A DNA stretch of 64,000 bases from the NCBI GenBank assembly GCA_002943765.1, contig PQWQ01000001.1, forward strand, positions 2,329,501-2,393,500. The letters run 5' to 3'. The notes below the pieces were generated by a model, which saw only the letters and a list, made by a program, of their open reading frames with translations, was not told the DNA's origin and did no database searches. Positions 25,187-35,558 of the stretch are shown here, piece after piece. Each line of letters opens with the position of its first letter. Position 1 is the stretch's first letter. The stretch is from Psoroptes ovis (Eukaryota; Arthropoda; Arachnida; Sarcoptiformes; Psoroptidae). The translations under genes and the position numbers were made by a program.

Positions 25187-25815
25187 TAGGAATTTCTGTA
25201 ATTCTAAATGTTCATCTTTGTCTTCAACTGTTCAATCAGAGAATTTTGATGATCGATCGCAATTCAAAGTCAAAACATGGCTTCAATTCATTTGATGATC
25301 AACTGGACCGAATCACTTGTAAATTTCTCATCAAAATCAAAATGGTAAAATGTAATCAATTTAATTGTCTCGAAATGTGAATTAATTTTTCCTCTCTTTT
25401 CGTTCCAACATTTCTAGCTCCAACATTGAATTCAACTTGATCTAACTCTGAATGTTTTTTGTTCGAAGTGAGTTACGATGATTGTAATCATTGTGTTAAT
25501 ACTATTTCTTTTTCTGATCAGGACCATGTCAGCGATGGTGACGATATTTCAGATAAAGGTAAATCCTAACTACATATTAAAAAGATTTTAATTCTCCTTC
25601 ATTTCTTTATTACAGACTTCTCATATTAAACTTATTCATCCTAATGGCCGATTTTAGGTAATTTTAAAATTGATTTCAACATCTAATCATTAATCTCTTC
25701 TCGACTTTCAGATTCATGTCAGGAACAAAGTCCGGCAATCATTATCATCATTGATGGTTGAGTAAATATTTTGAACTTGATTGTTGATTAATCATTGAGA
25801 TTCTTTGATTAAACT

Positions 25816-25932
25816 GTTGAAGTAAAAATGAACATTGTGAATCCGTCTGATCAAACTTTGACGTTTCTTTGAACAGGCCACTTGTTGTTTGGGTTTCGAC
25901 TTTCGCTTTGACTTGGCCACTGTTGACTTTTA
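25816..25932 (+). repeat. Diverged direct repeat, copy B
   Basis: Counterpart of 25051-25186: AATGAACATTGTG, GACGTTTCTTTGA, then ACTTTCGCTTTGAC followed by GGCCACT. The small spacing differences show independent indels since duplication. Confidence 0.5.
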
Positions 25933-26415
25933 AATTTGATCAATTTGTCTTGATTCCAATGGTTCATTTTTCTTCATCATTTTATCAAAAAATCAATAAG
26001 ATTGATAAATTATTCAAGTGATTGATATTAACTCAATTTCATTGATGATTGGATCAATTGGTTGACTAATGGATGCATTCAACGAAAATCTTCAGGTAAA
26101 TCACTAAAGTTTTTCAAAATTATTAATTCTATACTTTCTATTTAACATTTTAGATTCAACGTCTTATTAATGGCCGATGAAATTGGCACAATCTTTGATT
26201 ATTTTGGAGAAGTCAATCAATCAATCGCTTATTCCGGAAGAAAACGACAATAACGATTGGGACATTGAAGATTTCAATTGGTGGCGATTTATATCTTTCA
26301 TTTAAGCCCGTTAAGATCATCAAGACTAACCTAACGATTTGGATCAATATTTGTTGCATTTTATCATTAATTATAATTTGTAATCAATTTTTTCATTAAT
26401 TTCCATTTGATTTTT

Positions 26416-26529
26416 TGCAATTTCAATAAAATACATTGAAATTGCATTAAAATCAAAATTCGTACTTTGCAAATTTTTAGCAAAGTATGAATTTTGGTTG
26501 CAATGCAATTTCAATAAATTTCTATGCAA
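26416..26529. repeat. Fold-back (hairpin) element
   Basis: The left arm 26416-26470 ends in CAAAATTCGTACTTTGC. The right arm 26480-26529 starts GCAAAGTATGAATTTTG. They are separated by a 9-10 base loop. Most of both arms pair, including GAAATTGCATT / AATGCAATTTC, with small indels. It may be a short inverted-repeat transposon or simply a strong hairpin upstream of the next gene. Confidence 0.55.
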
Positions 26530-26575
26530 TTTTTCCGGGATTTTAATTAATCATATGGACGACTCCCCTCTCCCC

Positions 26576-26583
26576 TGACGTCA
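26576..26583. promoter_or_regulatory. Perfect CRE-type palindrome in a G+C-rich promoter patch
   Basis: TGACGTCA, the consensus CREB/ATF site, sits inside the only clearly G+C-rich patch of this area (about 26555-26670). It lies 240 bases upstream of the ATG at 26823. A palindrome AACAGTTACAACTGTT follows at about 26650-26665. The location suggests a promoter for the downstream acidic protein; this is inference. Confidence 0.4.
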
Positions 26584-26822
26584 TGACGCGCTTGCCCGGT
26601 AGCTGCTTGTCGTATGCAATAGGCGGGATCTGCGGCAGCAAGCAGAGCTAACAGTTACAACTGTTGGCAATACAAATTTTCGCTAACTATTTTCAATACT
26701 TTTTTTAGGCCGCTGTTTTCTTGCGTGTTCATTGAAAAAAAAATTGCGTAAACAAAAAAATCAAAATTTTAATTTGCCGCCTAAATTTAGATATTAAATC
26801 ATATTTAGAAACAACTAAGGAA

Positions 26823-27617
26823 ATGGATAAATTATTCGATCCAGATTCTCCTACCCATGATGAAGTGATCGATAAAAAATCATCGATTAATGATGAAGAT
26901 GTCGACGACGATGATGATGATGGTGATGATGATAATGATGTTTATGTTGATGGATATTTGATTGGTTATGCGAAATTGAAATCATTTAAGAGTTTTTCAA
27001 AGAAAAATGATGAAAATAAAATGGAAAATCAACAACAACAAAAAGATGAGAAATTATTAGACCAAAACAACAGTATTGCAGAATCATCATTCGATATTGA
27101 ACAATTGTTGGATAAATTTGATAATGATATGAAAAAATGTATAGAGCAAACAGATGATCCAGATGATTCATCATTTGTCCAAAGTTCTGATCATGAAGAT
27201 TATCAACAAGAAAATCATGTAGAAAATTTATCTATTGTTGAATGTGATACAAAACAGCAGAGAAATGATACCAACAATGATGATATAATTGTCGACATTG
27301 ATGATATTGATATAACACTAATGAATGATTTTAATATAGCAAAACATTTGAATTTAAAATCAAAAATTCAATCAACATCAACGCCGAAAATTTCGAGATT
27401 ACGGAAGCATTTATCATTAAATAGCAAGAGTGAATTGATGAAATCAAAACTTGTCAATGAAAATGACTCGAATATTGTAAAATTATTATTACCAAAATCA
27501 TCATCAAACATGTATCGTAACACAATCGTAAATAACAAGAAACAAACAAAAACTGATGATTATCAATTATTAACATTAGAACAAATAATTAAAATAATTG
27601 ATAAAAATTTAAATTGA
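26823..27617 (+). CDS. Acidic low-complexity protein, unknown family
   Basis: A single open exon of 264 codons from ATG GAT AAA to TGA. The N-terminal third is strongly acidic, with a run of Asp around residues 27-40, followed by VDGYLIGYAKLKSFKSF and a Gln/Lys patch. The middle carries FDIEQLLDKFDNDMKKC, which could form a helix. The C-terminal third is basic and Ser/Leu-rich (KISRLRKHLSLNSKSELMK) and ends in a short predicted helix. There is no signal peptide or membrane segment. The charge pattern suggests a nuclear or scaffold protein, but I do not recognise the family. Two AATAAA signals lie within 45 bases after the stop, and a G+C-rich patch with a CRE palindrome precedes it. The gene converges on the bromodomain gene. 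Confidence 0.7.
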   Translation: MDKLFDPDSPTHDEVIDKKSSINDEDVDDDDDDGDDDNDVYVDGYLIGYAKLKSFKSFSKKNDENKMENQQQQKDEKLLDQNNSIAESSFDIEQLLDKFDNDMKKCIEQTDDPDDSSFVQSSDHEDYQQENHVENLSIVECDTKQQRNDTNNDDIIVDIDDIDITLMNDFNIAKHLNLKSKIQSTSTPKISRLRKHLSLNSKSELMKSKLVNENDSNIVKLLLPKSSSNMYRNTIVNNKKQTKTDDYQLLTLEQIIKIIDKNLN

Positions 27618-27633
27618 TTTATTTAAAATTAAT

Positions 27634-27639
27634 AATAAA
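27634..27639 (+). terminator. Poly(A) signal of the acidic-protein gene
   Basis: AATAAA 17 bases after the stop; a second copy is at 27655-27660. Confidence 0.45.
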
Positions 27640-28010
27640 TGTTTAATTCAGTTTAATAAAAATAGGTAGGATTGGTTATGAATATTTGTTATGTTATGTA
27701 TTTTTGTTCAAACTGTTGATGTATTTTGCAGAAATTATAATTTTAATAATAATAATTGTAATAAATCAAATGTGATAATAATAATTATAAAAAAAATTAA
27801 TTAATACAATCAATGTGTTTAATGGTATTATTTTGATTGAATGAATCAAAATTATATCATTTTGTTTTGTATGTATATAAAAATTAAAATATAATTAAAA
27901 ATAATTTTTTTCTATACTTGAAATTGTAAATACAAATATTTTGGTCAATAGATTTATGATGGAGGTGATTTTTGAATTGAATTATATGGTTACTTATTTA
28001 CATCCAGAAT
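27640..28010. other. Convergent 3' region between two genes
   Basis: Very A+T-rich spacer shared by the 3' ends of the acidic-protein gene (plus) and the bromodomain gene (minus). An open frame at 27941-28531 on the plus strand is the antisense shadow of the bromodomain coding sequence and is not a gene. Confidence 0.6.
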
Positions 28011-30845
28011 TTATTCATTTTCTTTATGTTGTTGATGTCGTTCGGTTGGTATTTCATCATTTGAATCAATTTCATTTTTATCAAATTCAATTCCTAAATT
28101 TCGATGTATCGTTTCCGGATCGATCAAGTGTTGTGGTTGAAACCATTGTCTTATTATTTCAACTAAATTTGTGGTCACTTTTTCGGCCATTTCATATTCA
28201 TCATTCGATGGCTGTAAAGGTTCATGTGTTTTTCGCAATCTATCCAGTTGTGTTTGCTCCAAGTTTTCTATGTAATTTTTTGTTTCGAATAATTTATGTT
28301 GAATTTCATCATTATTATCACCATCATTTTTTGTGCATTTTAATTTGTTTTCGCTGGAATCATGAACATTTTGTTCAATATTTGCATCAATGGTTGATTT
28401 TTTATATTCACCATTTGATACAACCGTTAATAATGAATCAACATGTGCATTGTATAGATATGTATCATCGTTGGCTATTCGTTCAATTTCTTCGGTATAT
28501 TTGGATGTTTCATACTGATCAAATGTATTAAATAATAGTACTGTATCATCATGTGTTATAGTTGAATTACTTGAATCCATAAATGGTAAATACGAACCAA
28601 ATGGATTTTGCAATGATTCTTCAATATATTCAAATGGTTTAATGCAATCATCTTTAAAAGCTTCTTCATTTGAATTTGATATGGATGAAGCTGTGGACTG
28701 TTTAGACATCACTTTATCTTCATTCTCCAGAACAATTCTAGACAATTCACCAATTGTCATTTCATTATTGAAACTATTATGATTGATGATGAAAGGTAGT
28801 GTTGTTGTGCCATCAATTTTTTGTCGGGTGACTTTTATTGGATTGTTGCTATTTTTTAATTTTGATAACGTTAATTTTGGGATACTATCATTAACAATAT
28901 CATGATTGTTAGCGAAATTTTGCTGATATTCTTTCAATTTTTTCTCATGTTGTTCTAAAATTAGTTGCGGTGTTTGTTCTGAAAAATGATGACCGCTTTG
29001 ATGATCATCAATTAATGGTTCACATTTGGCATCGTGTAATAGAGACTTTAAGGATAAATTTTTCGACAAAACTGACAATGAAGTGGATGGATTAGATGTT
29101 GTCGATGATTCTAATGATGATGTCGATGGAACGACGGATGCAGATGAGGCTGAAATACCATTTGTAATGGGAACATTATTCATTAACTTTAAATTATCTT
29201 TATTTTGTTCCAACATTTTAGGATCGTCCATTCCTAAATCTAGAATGGTCAACGGAGGAAATTGTTTTAATTGTTCTGCTAATTGATCACGAGCGAATAT
29301 TCTTGTTTTTGCATAATACCATAAACGAGATGCTTCACAATAATGAAATCCTGAATGACGATAATAGCGTATAGCATTTTCACATAATAATCTTATATCA
29401 TATTTCAATTCAGCAACAGATTTATAAAGGTTGTGTTCAATTTTTTTACGTATCGTATTGAAATCCATCGGATGACGAATCACTTGTGAATAACCAGGCG
29501 TTAATGAATCAATAACAGGCCATGCAAAAAGTTTCCTTGTATCTTTCATTTCTAAACGTTTCAATAATGACATTAAAAAATTTTGAAATACAATTTGATT
29601 TGAGGATTCTGATGTTGAGGATGCATTTGTTAGATGATATTTAGATTTGGAATTTATTTTTTCACATCTTCGTAAATGTTCATATAAATTGTTTGAATCA
29701 CATTTAACTTGTTTATTTCTTAATAATTGCCGATATATTGATGATGTGGGTTTTAATTTTGTACGTGTACGATGTTCATCACTATTATTATTAGATGGTT
29801 CATTAATGTTTGCATTATTGATAAGATTTTGATTATTATTATTGTTAAGCTCACTAATCATCATTTCATCACTGACAAGAGCTGATATATCTAATTTTGA
29901 ACAAGAATCAACATCAATCAAATCTACAGATGAAAATATAGAATCTTGATTTATTGACATTATAGCATCATCATCATCATTGTTATTGTTAACATCTCCA
30001 GCATCTTGTGCATTATTATCATCATTGTCGATCGAATTCTGAGGCTGCAGCTTATTGATTGTTTTTCTAACAAGAGAATCGGATTCATCGATTCCTTTTA
30101 AAGATAATGATGATGAATCTTCATCATCAATTTCCATACAATTATTACTGCTATTATTTACATTATTTACAATATTATTAATAATAGTACTTTGGTCAAA
30201 TGAATTATTGTCATTAAAAATAACATGATTATGATTATGTTGATAATTATCATCTCCAATATTATTATGATTATGATGATGGTGATGATGATGATGTTTC
30301 TTTTTCTTCTTTTTAGCTTTACGATTATTAATATTTATACTATTCACATTAATGATATTATTATTGTTATTACTTAGGTGCAAGTTGATATTTTTATTAT
30401 AAGTATCACTATTTAATGGTAATAATTCTGGTGGTGTTAATACAATATTGTTGCCATTTTTATGATTATTTTCATTGAAATTATAATTAATATGATTGGT
30501 ATTATTATGAAATGAATTTATTGTTGTTGAAGATGATGATGCTGGGGAATATGAACCAGAATTACCAACTTTTAATACAATTTTTAATGGTTTGGTTGCT
30601 GCTGCTGATGATGATGCTGGCGATGAAATCGCTGATGGTGATTGTCCATTGATCATTGGTGCTGTTTCAATAGTCAAAGCATTATGACTAAATAATGTAG
30701 AATTATTATTGTTATTGTTTTCAATCATTGTTGATGATTTATTATATCTTTTTTCGTATTTGATATTATGATCAATTGTGGATGAATTTATAACATTATT
30801 ATCAATATTCAAAGATGATGATCCAAAAGGTTCAGTCATTTTCAT
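28011..30845 (-). CDS. BRD7/BRD9-type bromodomain protein
   Basis: A single exon of 944 residues. The ATG at 30845 is chosen; the open frame upstream has no ATG, and a plausible 5'-UTR acceptor (TTTCACAG) lies about 65 bases upstream. Near the N-terminus is PLKIVLKVG, matching the conserved PLK-(L/I)-VLKVG motif of BRD7/BRD9, followed by a Lys/His-rich run. The bromodomain covers about residues 419-517: FAWPVIDSLTPGYSQ, HPMDFNTIRKKI and LCENAIRYY. In relatives these proteins are subunits of SWI/SNF complexes (BRD7 in PBAF, BRD9 in non-canonical BAF) and read acetylated histones. Here the residue that aligns with the acetyl-lysine-binding Asn is Tyr495. Long Asn/Ser/Asp-rich stretches lie between the motifs. 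The C-terminal helix region (EKVTTNLVEIIRQWFQP) matches the family's C-terminal domain in position. Which paralogue it represents is undecided. Confidence 0.85.
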   Translation of the reverse strand: MKMTEPFGSSSLNIDNNVINSSTIDHNIKYEKRYNKSSTMIENNNNNNSTLFSHNALTIETAPMINGQSPSAISSPASSSAAATKPLKIVLKVGNSGSYSPASSSSTTINSFHNNTNHINYNFNENNHKNGNNIVLTPPELLPLNSDTYNKNINLHLSNNNNNIINVNSININNRKAKKKKKKHHHHHHHHNHNNIGDDNYQHNHNHVIFNDNNSFDQSTIINNIVNNVNNSSNNCMEIDDEDSSSLSLKGIDESDSLVRKTINKLQPQNSIDNDDNNAQDAGDVNNNNDDDDAIMSINQDSIFSSVDLIDVDSCSKLDISALVSDEMMISELNNNNNQNLINNANINEPSNNNSDEHRTRTKLKPTSSIYRQLLRNKQVKCDSNNLYEHLRRCEKINSKSKYHLTNASSTSESSNQIVFQNFLMSLLKRLEMKDTRKLFAWPVIDSLTPGYSQVIRHPMDFNTIRKKIEHNLYKSVAELKYDIRLLCENAIRYYRHSGFHYCEASRLWYYAKTRIFARDQLAEQLKQFPPLTILDLGMDDPKMLEQNKDNLKLMNNVPITNGISASSASVVPSTSSLESSTTSNPSTSLSVLSKNLSLKSLLHDAKCEPLIDDHQSGHHFSEQTPQLILEQHEKKLKEYQQNFANNHDIVNDSIPKLTLSKLKNSNNPIKVTRQKIDGTTTLPFIINHNSFNNEMTIGELSRIVLENEDKVMSKQSTASSISNSNEEAFKDDCIKPFEYIEESLQNPFGSYLPFMDSSNSTITHDDTVLLFNTFDQYETSKYTEEIERIANDDTYLYNAHVDSLLTVVSNGEYKKSTIDANIEQNVHDSSENKLKCTKNDGDNNDEIQHKLFETKNYIENLEQTQLDRLRKTHEPLQPSNDEYEMAEKVTTNLVEIIRQWFQPQHLIDPETIHRNLGIEFDKNEIDSNDEIPTERHQQHKENE

Positions 30846-33800
30846 TTTAAAAACCAAATAAATGAAAATTCTTGAAATTCATCAGAACCATTAAATCTGA
30901 ATTGGAATATCTGTGAAATAAGAATAAATTGTATTCATTATGATAAGAAAAAGAATATAAATATTAAACCTTTAAAAAATAATACACGAGGAAGACCGTA
31001 TGGAAAATATAAATCAAAGTTTATCAAGGCTTTTGAATACATTCAAAGTTAGCTAATTGAGTTGAAATCAAATTCTATGTTTACACATCAAATACATGAT
31101 CAAAGTTTATATGATGTCATAACCTTTATCAAGATCTTCATTCATTCATCAATTCAATTATGTAATTACATTTTGCATGTTGCTTATTTTTATTTAAATC
31201 ATTTAATTGAAAATTAATTCAATAAATTGTTTCAAAATACAAACATAAACAAACACATGAGAATAATTCAATTTAGTAGAGAAATATAATCATTGATTAT
31301 GACAATATTAACCACAAAGAAAACGAAAAACCACCACCATCACCACTAATACAATCATATAACACACGATAATAATGAAGATGATTGTATAATCATCGTA
31401 AATAATCATTCACACATTTTATTATCACATTAATAGGGCGGGATTCATTATTATTATTATCATTTCAATATATAAAAAAAACACATTACAAAACATTTAT
31501 ATATGATGATAATGATGATTAACTGGTTGATTTCTATATATAAATGTGTTGTTGCTGTTTTTTTTTTATCAATGATGGTTTCAAACTTGGGTTTATTATA
31601 ACTTTTTATTTTTTTTACGAATGAAAATGATCGTTGATGAGATGTTTTATTTTTCGTTGTTGTTATTGTTGGTTATATCAAAACTGGTGTCAAAGAACCA
31701 AGCGCGCCAAAATCATTTAACTATGATTATACTGTTATGGATTTTTGCATGTAAAATTCTGCCAAATTGTATTTGACATCAAATTTGATGATATTATTAG
31801 AGAAAACTCGGCGAACAAAATTGATTATTCAATTATGAATAATACGAACAATAAATACAATTATATCAAAGAACAAAAACTGTATGAAGATAATGAGAAC
31901 CACAGGTTTGCTTTTTACAATTACAAAATAATAGCTTATTGTTATATTAGTTGTCGTACAAACAAATAAAAAGGTTTCGAATCAGTTTTTTTTTCTTTGA
32001 AGCATCTCAATTCAATATTATGAAACAACGATGATGCTTCTGCGATTATCAGTATCATTTCACATTTACAATTGATAAACGGCTACTTATTTATCAATTT
32101 TAGCTTTCATTTAGTTCATATCACACACACATTATTCACATAACGAATTGTAAGTAAAAAAGAAAAAATCCTAAAGGGAACCAAATAAATGAAAAAAAAG
32201 AGATGTGTAATTACACAATGTTTTCATATATAAATCTTTTGTATATATCAATACATAAGCGTGTACGATGCATGTAAATGTATATGTGCATAATTTGAGC
32301 CAAAATGAACATATTTTTTTTGTTTTTTTTTTTTTGGTTTTGTTATAAACAATGAATAATTCACTCAATATTCAAGCATGAATGAGAAATGCATTTTGTT
32401 TGGAGAAATACTCATGATACTATTGATAATAGTGACAATCGTAAACAAACGATTGTACACACAGAGAAGGATGAGTCAATATGTTTTGTGTATATGTATG
32501 CGCCGATGGCAAAAATATATGAAGAAATATATATTATAAAACGTAACTAAACGTTTATATAAAAACATGTTTTTATGCATTGCAATGCCATTAACAAGGA
32601 AAAGAAAAATGAAAAGAGTAATGAAGAGTTTGCTCATGAGAGAAAAATGAATGATAGGATACGCAAACATATTACTGTGAGTGATGAATTAATTGTTGGT
32701 TGCTTGGTTTGGCTTTGTTGGTTTGATTTTTTGATGATTTGTTTGTCACAGTGTGTACTGCTACTGCTGCAGCTGCTGCTGTGATTACAACAATAATAAT
32801 TTTATATCCTTTGCCATTATGATGTATTGAATAAATGATTTTTTTTTTTTTGATTGATATATTCAATATCGCGATAGATAAGATTTATAATGATTCATAA
32901 TGAATTTAATAAGAAAGAAAATATATTAATTTATTCGAATTGTTTTGTTTATTTTGGGGAGGCAGTAGAAAAAACAAAACAAAAAGTTTAATTCATAAAT
33001 GACATGTTTGAATTTTTAATTGTAATTTTTTTTCGATAATGGGCGTATTTAAAAGCGTTGTTTTCATTCGACAGATGGCGCTAAAATATTTAAAAAATTC
33101 AATTTTGAAAGAGTTTCCTTTAATAACATAGTGTGATGCGGCCCCTGGAAAAAAATCAGAATTAAAGTTATCGCATCATGTTTTTGGTCAATAGAGATGA
33201 AAAAAAGTCTATGACCGTCACCTCCGAATCTTGACCCTTCCGGTCCAAAAAGGGGGTCAAAAGTCAAAAATTGCTATATCTCGGCCGTTTTAAGAGGTGA
33301 ACTCTCAATTTTTTCAATAATTAAAGATTATCTAGTTATTAATCATCCGTGAAAATATCATTGCTTAACATGATCGGCAAACCGAAATATATCCATTTGA
33401 AGTTACCATTTTCATTATCATATATATCACCGAGCACTTCAGTTTTGACGTGTACACGTCAATTGGCAGCTCAAATGATAATGACAATGGTAACTTCAAA
33501 TGGATATATTTCGGTTTGCTGATCATGTTAAGCAATGATATTTTCACGGATGATTAATAACTAGATAATCTTTAATTATTGAAAAAATTGAGAGTTCACC
33601 TCTTAAAACGGCCGAGATATAGCAATTTTTGACTTTTGACCACCTTTTTGGACCGGAAGGGTCAAGATTCGGAGGTGACGGTCATAGACTTTTTTTCATC
33701 TCTATTGACCAAAAACATGATGCGATAACTTTAATTCTGATTTTTTTCCAGGGGCCGCTATTCTAGGTAACTCTTTGAAAAAAATTTGAATTTCTATTTC

Positions 33801-34959
33801 ATCAATTGATTCATTATTTGATTGAATAATATTGAGATGATAATAAATCACGATTTCCTGATGAATGATTCAAAATTTATTTAATTTATTTAGTTTAAAA
33901 TTTATTACAAATCGAAAGAAATATTCTTAAACCAGATTCTCATTCAATATTCTTGAATATTTATACAAAATAACAGAAGCAACAAAAGCAAACCAAAGAA
34001 GAAATCGATCGGTCGAAAACTTTGCGTCTGATTCCTGCTGAAATTTGCTTTTTTGTCCTAATTATTCCCGATCGTAATCATCGATATTTTTCATTATTCA
34101 ATATTTTTTCATGATTCACATTAATAATTACACATACTTACATGTGAATGAATAAATGAATGAAATGAATAGATAAATAAAATCATCCCCGAATTACTCG
34201 TCTATTATGAAATTTTCTTTTTTAGAACATTGGCCTAATACCTTCATTGCATTGTTACATGATTTCATATTTTTCATATTTATTTCATTATAAATCATCA
34301 AAATATCTGTCTATTTTGAAACAAAAACAAAAATTTCATTGATATTCATAGCAAGAATCGCGATGGTTAATCGTTCAAATTGCTATTATTATAATCATTA
34401 TTTAACCTTTTATATGGCCACACTAATCAATTTCAAAATTCAATTTATTATCATTAATAATAATAATTTTTTAAATAAATAAAAATTGGTGTCGAATGAA
34501 ATATGATCCATTTCGGTCAATTTTTTCCAATATTCAATATCTTTTACTCCGAATGAAAAATTGAGCCATAATTATTAATAATTATAGCTCATTAATAACC
34601 GCGAGTATGTGATGATAATAAAATTTTTGAAATAATCATCTATTTATCTATCTATATACAATTTATAAACAACCACATTACCTATGATTAACCTCATTAC
34701 CTGGTCATTTTCATTATTAGTTATTTGATATAATTTGTACCCTTTTTCTATCTGCAGCTGGATCAAGTACCGCCACTATCATCCAACTATTACCAGTATA
34801 TGCTCGCCGATTATTATATGTTCAAGATAATTCTACTAAAATAAACCTTTGATTCTCTGTCTCCATGCGTGTGTGTGTGTGTCTGTATTCAAACATGACC
34901 TAAATATGGCCTCTTAATGAATTTTTTGAATGATTTTTTTTGTTTGTTGAATCATATTG
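30846..34959. other. Intergenic region with 5' ends of flanking genes and one long inverted repeat
   Basis: The minus-strand BRD gene's 5' UTR occupies the left end. The rest is A+T-rich with CA/TG and ATT microsatellites, a CTG-like patch near 32757-32780 and poly-A/T runs. The plus-strand frame at 31745-31969 has no recognisable features. The only structured element is the inverted repeat at 33092-33800. No RNA gene recognised. Confidence 0.6.
33092..33800. mobile_element. Long near-perfect inverted repeat (fold-back element or hairpin-RNA locus)
   Basis: The core arms 33138-33421 and 33475-33758 are each 284 bp with no indels; I count three mismatches. They start and end with GCGGCCCC / GGGGCCGC. 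The 53-base loop contains an 18-bp perfect palindrome, TTGACGTGTACACGTCAA (33445-33462). Outside the core, older inverted homology continues (AAAGAGTTTCC at 33108-33118 against GGTAACTCTTT from 33766). There is no transposase and no long open frame. The arms are more G+C-rich than their surroundings. This could be a long-TIR non-autonomous DNA transposon, a recent inverted duplication, or a source of double-stranded RNA if transcribed. Confidence 0.75.
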
Positions 34960-35558
34960 GTCATTTGAGAATCAAGGCTCAAAGAATCCAGTCGACTGAG
35001 TTTTCTGGACTGGAAATCGCTGAAAAAACTTAAATTCATGAATATTGATCGGGAAATTCAGCTGTAAAACATCTAAATGGTGCCAAAGATCAGAAAACAA
35101 GTTTAAATTTAAGCGTTCCATGACTCATTGGTAAGTAATTCTCCCGTATTTTTTCCTTGATAAAACAATAATATTCGCTTTTATTGTGAAAGATTTCTGT
35201 GTTTCAAGATATGAAAAAAATTGAAAATTTTTTAAAAATTTCTACTTACATTTTACAACAATAGATGGCTCTATTTTAGCTCGTTACAATGTTTATGAAA
35301 AACTTTTTTTAATTTTGCAAAAACTTTCAATGCTCTTGTTATTCCGCTCTGGTTCCATTAATTTCACCTGCGGGAAGTTTTTCATGAAATTTTGAAATTC
35401 TTCGGTTGCTATAGTATTCGGTCAATAGATTCGAAACAATGATTGTTGTTTAACCCATATTTAATATGTTGGACTTGCTTGTCCATCAAATGAATTTAAT
35501 CTGATTTTTTTTTCATTTGATTCTCAGAATGTCTATATGTCCCATACGCAATGGATAA
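34960..35558 (+). promoter_or_regulatory. 5' UTR exon, intron and short upstream ORFs of the ankyrin-repeat gene
   Basis: A strong donor (CATTG|GTAAGT) at 35130/35131 pairs with the acceptor GATTCTCAG at 35527, giving a 397-bp 5'-UTR intron. The frame of the main ORF is closed upstream by a stop at 35121-35123, so translation starts at 35551. The leader contains upstream ATGs at 35038 (stop 35067), 35077 (stop 35106), 35119 (closed by a TGA formed across the splice junction) and 35529, whose ORF overlaps the main ATG and ends at 35558. The transcription start is not defined. Confidence 0.5.

Larger units (their letters stand above)
24780..26320 (+). other. Candidate spliced transcript with mini-exons and duplicated segments
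   Basis: At least five intron-like intervals with strong splice signals lie on the plus strand: 24916-24966, 25468-25521 (donor GTGAGT), 25559-25615 (GTAAAT / TTACAG), 25658-25711 (GTAATT / TTTCAG) and 26096-26153 (GTAAAT / TTTTAG). All are 51-58 bp, the size of proven introns in this window. The implied exons are often only 37-50 bp. Two exon starts share CATGTCAG, and TAATGGCCGAT occurs at 25642 and 26167. A diverged direct duplication links 25051-25186 with 25816-25932. Joined exons hit stops in every frame, so this is a non-coding RNA, a decayed multi-copy gene or a set of very short ORFs. The last segment (about 26172-26305) has a protein-like frame ending in DWDIEDFNWWRFISFI. Function unknown. 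Confidence 0.3.

Noticed and set aside
27941..28531. 196-codon plus-strand open frame
   Set aside because: Lies antisense to the 3' end of the BRD7/9 coding sequence and mirrors its codon pattern (His/Phe/Tyr-rich shadow).
31745..31969. 74-codon frame, considered as an upstream exon of the ankyrin gene
   Set aside because: A stop in the relevant frame at 35121-35123 closes the ankyrin ORF upstream, and this frame has no ankyrin-like content.
33064..33267. Open frame over the left arm of the inverted repeat
   Set aside because: It runs through repeat arm sequence and flanks without family resemblance; treated as chance.
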